The notes under the pieces were generated by a model that had not been told where the DNA came from, did not search any database, and saw nothing but the letters and a program-made list of their open reading frames with translations. Source: Bacteroidales bacterium UBA1722 (GTDB taxonomy: Bacteria; Bacteroidota; Bacteroidia; Bacteroidales; UBA932). Taken from it: a stretch of 13,181 nt of DNA. This document shows positions 8,049-13,181 of the stretch, piece after piece. The stretch spans positions 23,504 to 36,684 of the forward strand of contig DCIQ01000099.1 in the NCBI GenBank assembly GCA_002317435.1, written 5' to 3'. Both the position numbers and the translations under genes were made by a program. Positions within the stretch are counted from its first letter, which is position 1. Every line of letters begins with the position of its first letter.

Positions 8049-9077
8049 ATGGACAACGTTCTGAAAAATATAATCAATACCATTACCCGCAGGCGGGTGG
8101 CCATGATAGGCTCCGGCAGTTGGGCCACGGCCTTGGTGAAGGTGTTGTCCGACAACGGTCTTCCACTGATGTGGTATATCCGCAGGGACGAAGTCATATC
8201 ATCCGTCAGGGAGACTTCACATAATCCGGATTATCTTCCGGACGTGGAACTTGACACGGGTTCCTTCACTATGACTTCCGACATAAATGAGGCCGTGAGA
8301 AAGAACGACGTGCTGATTTTCTGTATCCCTTCCGCATACTTCATCCGGGAACTCTCCCGAATCACGGTGCCCTTGGAGGGCAAGATGATAATCTCTGCCA
8401 TAAAGGGATTCGTGACGGACGAGTGTTATACCGTAGCCGAATATTTTCATCAGGTCCTGGGGATTCCGTACGACAGGCTGGCTGTAATCAGCGGTCCGTG
8501 TCATTCGGAGGAGGTCTCCAGGGGAAAGCTTTCGTACATAACCGTTTCCAGCAAGTATCGTTCTGTCGCCAGTTCCCTCGCTTCCTTTTTCCGGAACAAA
8601 TATATCATGACGGTGTCCGGTACGGATATCTATGGCGTGGAGTACGCCGCCGCTCTGAAGAACGTTTACGCGCTGGGGGCAGGAATAGTATCTGGAACAG
8701 GCTATGGAGATAATTTTCTGGCCGTGTTCATCACCAACTGCTATCACGAACTGGATATGTTCATCAGAACCACGCATCCTATGAAGGATAGGGATACTTC
8801 GGTGTCAGCCTATATGGGAGACCTGCTCGTGACTTGTTATTCACAGTTCAGCAGGAACCGTTCTTTCGGTATGAAGATAGGGCAGGGACTCTCCGTGGGA
8901 GCTGCCATGTCCGGGATGAAAATGGTCGCCGAGGGGTATTATGCCGCCAGGGCGATGCACACCGTGGCGATGGGTTATGGCGTGAAGATGCCCATAGCCG
9001 AAATGGTATATTCCATCCTGTATCTCGGCGTGAATCCGTCCGCAGCCGTCAGAGAACTTACGGAAAAGCTGTTATGA
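8049..9077 (+). CDS. gpsA: NAD(P)H-dependent glycerol-3-phosphate dehydrogenase
   Basis: GpsA reduces dihydroxyacetone phosphate to sn-glycerol-3-phosphate, the backbone of membrane phospholipids. The 342-aa protein has an N-terminal Rossmann fold with GSGSWATA (21-28), catalytic K204 in AALKNVYALGAGI, and the substrate-binding set D258, R269 and N270 (GDLLVTC, SRNRSFG), the latter matching E. coli R255-N256. In place of the usual GPSFAxE loop it has GPCHSEEV, a variant I associate with Bacteroidetes homologues. The ATG at 8049 follows the rnhA stop by 7 bases and places the Rossmann glycine loop at residue 21. An in-frame ATG at 7929 would overlap rnhA by more than 100 bases and is unlikely. 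A hairpin with a T tract follows the stop. Confidence 0.95.
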   Translation: MDNVLKNIINTITRRRVAMIGSGSWATALVKVLSDNGLPLMWYIRRDEVISSVRETSHNPDYLPDVELDTGSFTMTSDINEAVRKNDVLIFCIPSAYFIRELSRITVPLEGKMIISAIKGFVTDECYTVAEYFHQVLGIPYDRLAVISGPCHSEEVSRGKLSYITVSSKYRSVASSLASFFRNKYIMTVSGTDIYGVEYAAALKNVYALGAGIVSGTGYGDNFLAVFITNCYHELDMFIRTTHPMKDRDTSVSAYMGDLLVTCYSQFSRNRSFGMKIGQGLSVGAAMSGMKMVAEGYYAARAMHTVAMGYGVKMPIAEMVYSILYLGVNPSAAVRELTEKLL

Positions 9078-9084
9078 CGGCTTC

Positions 9085-9104
9085 CGACAGTCTTGTCGTT
9101 TTTT
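9085..9104 (+). terminator. Candidate intrinsic terminator after gpsA
   Basis: CGACA (9085-9089) and TGTCG (9094-9098) form a 5-bp stem with loop GTCT, followed at once by six T (9099-9104). It lies 7 bases after the gpsA stop, the expected place to end the pdxA-rnhA-gpsA transcript. The short stem makes it a modest terminator. Confidence 0.55.
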
Positions 9105-9132
9105 AAGTCTTGCCAACAAATTTCGTGAGGCA

Positions 9133-9163
9133 TTTCAAAACAGTTTCTAAAATAGTAAATTTG
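9133..9163 (+). promoter_or_regulatory. Bacteroidetes-type promoter for pgi
   Basis: TAAATTTG at 9156-9163 is an exact TAnnTTTG -7 element. TTTC at 9133-9136 lies 19 bases upstream, the usual spacing for the -33 TTTG element, with one mismatch. The predicted transcription start is near 9170, giving a leader of about 45 AT-rich bases before pgi. The promoter lies in the largest gap of the window (9078-9214), right after the gpsA terminator. No riboswitch-like structure is evident in the leader. Confidence 0.62.
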
Positions 9164-9214
9164 CAGTTCATTTTTAATGATTCCTTACGGATGTATATTT
9201 AAACCGATATAATT

Positions 9215-10525
9215 ATGTTGAAAACTAATTTTCAAGTTTCAGAAGAATATCTGAGGAGGGCTCTTTCTTCATTGGAGGCCCTTGAAGGCAGGAATGGAAA
9301 AGGGAACGAGTTTCTCGGCTGGCTGGATTTGCCCGAGGCTACACCGTCGTTTCTGATAGATGAGTGCGAACAGGTGGCTTCCCTGTGGCGGGAGATGGGT
9401 GTCCAGGTCGTGGTGGTAATCGGCATAGGCGGTTCATATCTCGGAGCCAAGGCGTCCATAGAGGCACTTCGTCATGCTTTCGAGGAGGATGTGAATCCGG
9501 GGAAGATGCGCGTGGTGTTCGCAGGGCATAATCTCAGCGAGGAGTATCACGCCGAACTGCTCGACTTCATAGAAGATAAGAACGTGGCTTGTGTGGTTAT
9601 CTCCAAATCAGGTACCACTACGGAACCTGCGGTGGCATTCCGTCTGGTCAAGGAGCATATCGAAAAGAAATATCCCGCGCAGGAAGCCTGCCGCAGGATA
9701 GTCGCTGTCACGGATGCTGCCAGTGGAGCGCTGAAAAGTCTTTCCACCCAGAAAGGTTATAAGACTTTCGTCATCCCCGGTGACGTGGGAGGTCGTTTCA
9801 GTGTACTCACCCCGGTAGGACTCCTCCCGATTATTCTGGCCGGATACGATATCCGCGAGATGATGAAGGGTGCCTGTGACATGGCCCGCAGATGCCGCGA
9901 GAAAAATTATGATAATCCGGCGGTCCGCTATGCTGCTGCCAGAAATGAACTTTATGCATCGGGTAAGAAAATCGAGATTCTGGTGAACTTCAATCCCAAG
10001 CTCCAGTATGTCGGCGAGTGGTGGAAGCAGTTGTACGGAGAATCGGAAGGGAAGGACGGGAAGGGTATTTTCCCCGCAGCCGTCAACTTCACCACGGACC
10101 TCCATTCCATGGGACAGTATATCCAGGGCGGTGAACGCATTCTCTTCGAGACGGTGGTGTCCGTAAAGCATCCGAAACGGGAACTTGTAATCGGGCATGA
10201 CGCACAGAATCTGGATGAACTCAACTTCCTCGCCGGAAAGCATCTCGACGAATGTAACAAGATGGCCGAACTGGGGACCAGACTGGCCCATATCGACGGA
10301 GGGGTTCCGAATCTGCAGGTGGAGATGGACACGATAGACGAATATAATCTCGGAGAGTTGTTCTTCTTCTTCGAAAAGGCCTGCGGCATATCGGGTTATA
10401 TGCTTGACGTGAATCCGTTCGACCAGCCGGATGTGGAGACTTACAAGAAAAATATGTTCGCCCTGTTGGACAAGCCCAAATACGAAGAAGCGTCAAAGGC
10501 CATCCGTCTGAGGCTGAAAGATTAG
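9215..10525 (+). CDS. pgi: Glucose-6-phosphate isomerase
   Basis: Pgi interconverts glucose-6-phosphate and fructose-6-phosphate in glycolysis and gluconeogenesis. At 436 aa it belongs to the compact form seen in Bacillus-type enzymes (about 445-450 aa) rather than the 550-aa E. coli form. Visible motifs are VIGIGGSYLGAKA, the phosphate-binding SKSGTTTEP, the family signature GGRFSVLTPVGLLP, and FDQPDVETYKKN near the C terminus. The catalytic set E276, H297 and K411 has the same spacing (21 and 114 residues) as in the Bacillus enzymes. It follows its own promoter. The next gene begins 5 bases after its stop, so the two are likely co-transcribed. The ATG at 9215 gives a normal N terminus. Confidence 0.96.
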   Translation: MLKTNFQVSEEYLRRALSSLEALEGRNGKGNEFLGWLDLPEATPSFLIDECEQVASLWREMGVQVVVVIGIGGSYLGAKASIEALRHAFEEDVNPGKMRVVFAGHNLSEEYHAELLDFIEDKNVACVVISKSGTTTEPAVAFRLVKEHIEKKYPAQEACRRIVAVTDAASGALKSLSTQKGYKTFVIPGDVGGRFSVLTPVGLLPIILAGYDIREMMKGACDMARRCREKNYDNPAVRYAAARNELYASGKKIEILVNFNPKLQYVGEWWKQLYGESEGKDGKGIFPAAVNFTTDLHSMGQYIQGGERILFETVVSVKHPKRELVIGHDAQNLDELNFLAGKHLDECNKMAELGTRLAHIDGGVPNLQVEMDTIDEYNLGELFFFFEKACGISGYMLDVNPFDQPDVETYKKNMFALLDKPKYEEASKAIRLRLKD

Positions 10526-10530
10526 TCTTT

Positions 10531-13181
10531 ATGAAGGATACCGTCCCTTTTCTGCTTCAGGTCGCCGGGACCTATATGGAAAAGGAAGGGGACCGTCTGC
10601 AGGAATACTGTTTCGTATTCCCCAACAGACGGTCTTCCCTTTTTTTCCGGAGGTATCTCCTTCAGGAGAGCAGGAAACCTATGTTCTGCCCTGCGCTGAC
10701 CACCATCAGCGACCTGTTCGTGTCGATGTCCGACCTGAAGCCGGCAGATGACATAGTCCTTCTCCATGAACTTTATCTTTCGTATCGGTCGTGTGTCCCG
10801 GGGTTCAGTGAGACTTTCGATGATTTCATCCGTTGGGGGGATGTGCTGAAGGGGGATTTCGATGATATAGACAAGTATATGGCGGATGCGGGCGGTCTGT
10901 TCGACAATCTCTCCGACCTGAAGAAACTGGAGGACGGCAGTTTCAGTTATCTGAATGATTCGCAGCGGGAGGCCATAGAGCGGTTCTGGGGAACGGTGAG
11001 GATAGGGAAGCCCAATGCTGATTCGTTTCTCGGAGTCTGGATATACCTCGGAAAAGTGTATGAGGATTATCGCAGGCGCCTTCGGGAGCAGGGACTCGGT
11101 TATGAAGGGATGATATGCCGCGAAGTGGCTCAGAAAATATCTTCCGCGGAGATAGGATGGAAAAGGGTGGTCTTCGTCGGTCTGAATGCGTTGAATACCT
11201 GCGAGTCGGTCCTGATGGACGCTCTGAAGAGGGAGGGGAAGGCCGATTTTTACTGGGACTACTGCGGAGAATTGCTGAAGGATCCGGACAACAGGGCCTC
11301 CCTGTTCATGGAGGAGAATCTCAAAAGGTATCCTTCCATATATCCGCTTCCTCAGCAGGAGCCGGAACTTCCGGAGATATCGGTCATCGGAGTTCCGTCA
11401 GCCGTGGGGCAGGCCAAATGTCTGCCCGTCATCTTCTCCGAGCTGGGAGAAGATGCGCTTCCCGAACTTTCGACCTGTGTGGTGCTTCCGGATCCGTCCC
11501 TGCTGCTGCCGGTTCTGACGTCGGTTCCAGGCGGAATGGATACCATAAATGTCACGATGGGCTACCCCCTGAAAGAAAGTCCTGTGGCATTTTTCATGTC
11601 GGAAGTGGCGGCTCTGCATACGAAAACCAGACTTCGGGACGGGAAACTCTCTTTCTATCACGTTCCGGTAATGTCCATATTGAAAAATCCTTTCATTCTC
11701 AAGGCTGCCGGTGAGGCTGCTTCCGATGTGAGGAGGGAGATGCTCCTGAAGCATCACATATATGTCACTTCCGAGATGTTTTCCGGCAGCGATGTGCTGA
11801 AGACCATTTTCGATCCCGATATCGGAGGGAGTCCGGCTGCATATCTTTCGGATGTCCTGGAGATAGTCAGGACGGTGGCGGATGAACTTGACAGGGAGTA
11901 CATATACCATTATCTCGCCTGCATACGAAAGTTGGATGCACTCGGTCTGGATGTGAAACTGGTCACATGGTTTTCCATTCTCGACAGATTGGTGCGTACG
12001 ATATCGGTTCCGCTCAGCGGGGAACCCCTTTCGGGGCTGCAGATTATGGGCCCTCTGGAGACACGTGCCATAGATTTCCGGAATATCATAATCCTCTCCA
12101 TGAATGAAGGGACTTTCCCTTCCAGGGGAGTGAAGGATTCGATGATTCCTTATAACCTCCGGCGCGGGTTCGGGCTGCCGACCTATGAAGTGCAGGACGC
12201 CATCGGGGCCTATCATTTCTACAGGAGCATAGCCAGAGCCGAAAAGGTGTATTTCCTTTATGATACCAGAACCCAGTCCACAGGAGGGGCGGAAGTGAGC
12301 AGGTACGTCAAGCAGCTGAAATATCACCATCGGCTGAATATGAGGAACATGACCGTCTCATATGCTCTTCCGGCGGCGTCTGCCTCCATTATGGTGCCGC
12401 CTGTGGCGAAAACGCCGGAGATTATTGATTCTCTCCGGAGACTCAACTATTCGGCCACGTCCCTGATAAGCTACCTTACCTGCGGAATGCAGTTCTACTA
12501 CGGGCAGGTGTGCGGCTTCCGGGAAGAAGAGCAGCTGGAGGACGGCATCGACGCCGGAACTTTCGGCTCCATTTTCCATAAGGTGATGGAACTGCTTCAC
12601 ACACCCTTCGAGGGGAAGGTGATAGATGCCGGGAAGGTGCGGAAGATGAAGCTCGGATTGCCGGAGGCAATATCATCGGCATTTTATGAAATAACGGGGT
12701 TGAAGGAAATAAAAGGGAGGAATCTCATCATTTCAGAGCTGATAGGCAGGTATGCCGAACGTGCATTGGATGCCGATGCCGCGAATCTGCCCATATCCTA
12801 TCTGAAATCGGAGAAGAAGGTCCGGAGGGGTGTGACGACACCTTCGGGGGAGAATCTGAATGTGAAGGGGAGCATAGACAGATTCGACAGGGCCAACGGA
12901 GTCTTCCGCATTACCGATTACAAGACCGGCGGCCGCATTCACGTGAATTTCGGTTCGGTGGATGAACTTTTCGAGGGGGGGAAGGATTTCGCCAGGACGG
13001 CATTCCAGCTCTACTTCTACTTTTTCCTTCTGCGGGAGAACGGGGACTTGTCCGGGAATGATTCCGTGCAGATGGAAGTCGTTCACACTGCCGCTCTCTT
13101 CAAGGGGGAGAAGTGCCGGATGGCGGTCAGTGAAGAAGAGTATCTGGAATTCAGGGACAGGACCCTCCGTCTTCTGGACGA
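10531..13181 (+). CDS. AddB-like PD-(D/E)XK exonuclease/helicase-like subunit, partial (runs off right edge)
   Basis: The frame stays open from ATG 10531 to the window end: 883 complete codons, 3' end missing. The middle resembles the C-terminal half of a UvrD/RecB-type helicase: LETRAIDFRNIIIL at about 510-523, then NEGTFP and an arginine-rich block to about residue 590. From about 640 on it is a RecB/AddB nuclease: SLISYLTCGMQFYY with C651 (position of the first iron-sulphur Cys of AddB), H683 in GSIFHKVMEL, D783 in GSIDRFD, D796/K798 in ITDYKTG and Q826 in QLYFYFF. The nuclease site is therefore complete. No Walker A (GxGKT) is visible at the N terminus, which starts near the FVFPNRRSS strand, so this half is probably a non-motor scaffold, as known for RecC-like or inactive AddB domains. 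A partner AddA/UvrD-type helicase is expected nearby. The likely role is double-strand-break end processing. The family is clear; exact AddB orthology is not proven. Confidence 0.85.
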   Translation, partial: MKDTVPFLLQVAGTYMEKEGDRLQEYCFVFPNRRSSLFFRRYLLQESRKPMFCPALTTISDLFVSMSDLKPADDIVLLHELYLSYRSCVPGFSETFDDFIRWGDVLKGDFDDIDKYMADAGGLFDNLSDLKKLEDGSFSYLNDSQREAIERFWGTVRIGKPNADSFLGVWIYLGKVYEDYRRRLREQGLGYEGMICREVAQKISSAEIGWKRVVFVGLNALNTCESVLMDALKREGKADFYWDYCGELLKDPDNRASLFMEENLKRYPSIYPLPQQEPELPEISVIGVPSAVGQAKCLPVIFSELGEDALPELSTCVVLPDPSLLLPVLTSVPGGMDTINVTMGYPLKESPVAFFMSEVAALHTKTRLRDGKLSFYHVPVMSILKNPFILKAAGEAASDVRREMLLKHHIYVTSEMFSGSDVLKTIFDPDIGGSPAAYLSDVLEIVRTVADELDREYIYHYLACIRKLDALGLDVKLVTWFSILDRLVRTISVPLSGEPLSGLQIMGPLETRAIDFRNIIILSMNEGTFPSRGVKDSMIPYNLRRGFGLPTYEVQDAIGAYHFYRSIARAEKVYFLYDTRTQSTGGAEVSRYVKQLKYHHRLNMRNMTVSYALPAASASIMVPPVAKTPEIIDSLRRLNYSATSLISYLTCGMQFYYGQVCGFREEEQLEDGIDAGTFGSIFHKVMELLHTPFEGKVIDAGKVRKMKLGLPEAISSAFYEITGLKEIKGRNLIISELIGRYAERALDADAANLPISYLKSEKKVRRGVTTPSGENLNVKGSIDRFDRANGVFRITDYKTGGRIHVNFGSVDELFEGGKDFARTAFQLYFYFFLLRENGDLSGNDSVQMEVVHTAALFKGEKCRMAVSEEEYLEFRDRTLRLLD

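Noticed and set aside
9105..9214. Search for a riboswitch or small RNA in the pgi leader.
   Set aside because: The region is AT-rich with only a 4-bp TGCC/GGCA pairing across a long loop, and I recognise no conserved aptamer core.
11115..11714. Forward open frame of 199 codons inside the AddB-like gene.
   Set aside because: It is in another frame of a continuous 883-codon reading frame carrying clear nuclease motifs; its Gly/Ser/Arg-rich product has no pattern of its own.

Overview
The window looks like chromosomal core DNA from a Bacteroidota (Bacteroidales-like) bacterium. The evidence is threefold. The only two exact copies of the Bacteroidetes sigma factor -7 element (TAnnTTTG) that I noticed lie in the two non-coding gaps ahead of gene blocks. 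Shine-Dalgarno sequences are weak or absent. The proteins (GpsA with a GPCHSEEV-type loop, the compact Pgi, a stand-alone AddB-like nuclease) resemble forms found in that phylum. GC looks to be in the low to mid 50s by eye, and Ile ATA and Arg AGG/AGA codons are frequent in every gene. All genes are on the + strand, coding density is very high, and no gap exceeds 140 bases. I see no mobile element, tRNA, rRNA, CRISPR array or riboswitch.

Layout. (1) 1-72: probable promoter and a 14-bp perfect palindrome. (2) 73-6438: RSH-family alarmone enzyme, then B12-dependent methionine synthase (metH), then 5,10-methylenetetrahydrofolate reductase (metF), with the genes overlapping by 4 and 14 bases. A terminator-like hairpin with a T7 tract spans the metF stop codon. 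(3) 6480-9077: pdxA (vitamin B6 synthesis), rnhA (RNase HI) and gpsA (glycerol-3-phosphate dehydrogenase), with gaps of 5 and 7 bases, closed by a second hairpin with a T6 tract. (4) 9105-13181: a good Bacteroidetes-type promoter, pgi (glucose-6-phosphate isomerase) and, 5 bases later, an AddB-like PD-(D/E)XK exonuclease subunit that runs off the right edge.

How the genes work together. MetF makes the 5-methyl-tetrahydrofolate that MetH uses to remethylate homocysteine, so blocks 1-2 tie methionine/AdoMet and folate recycling to an alarmone enzyme. The RSH protein keeps a complete (p)ppGpp hydrolase site, but its synthetase domain has lost key residues, so I predict a hydrolase with TGS, zinc-finger and ACT regulatory domains. 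PdxA feeds PLP synthesis, GpsA makes the glycerol-3-phosphate backbone of phospholipids, and Pgi sits in upper glycolysis/gluconeogenesis. RNase HI and the AddB-like protein are DNA-maintenance enzymes. I find no convincing new system. The most interesting points are the degenerate synthetase, the coupling of an alarmone hydrolase to the methionine cycle, and a shortened reactivation domain in MetH.
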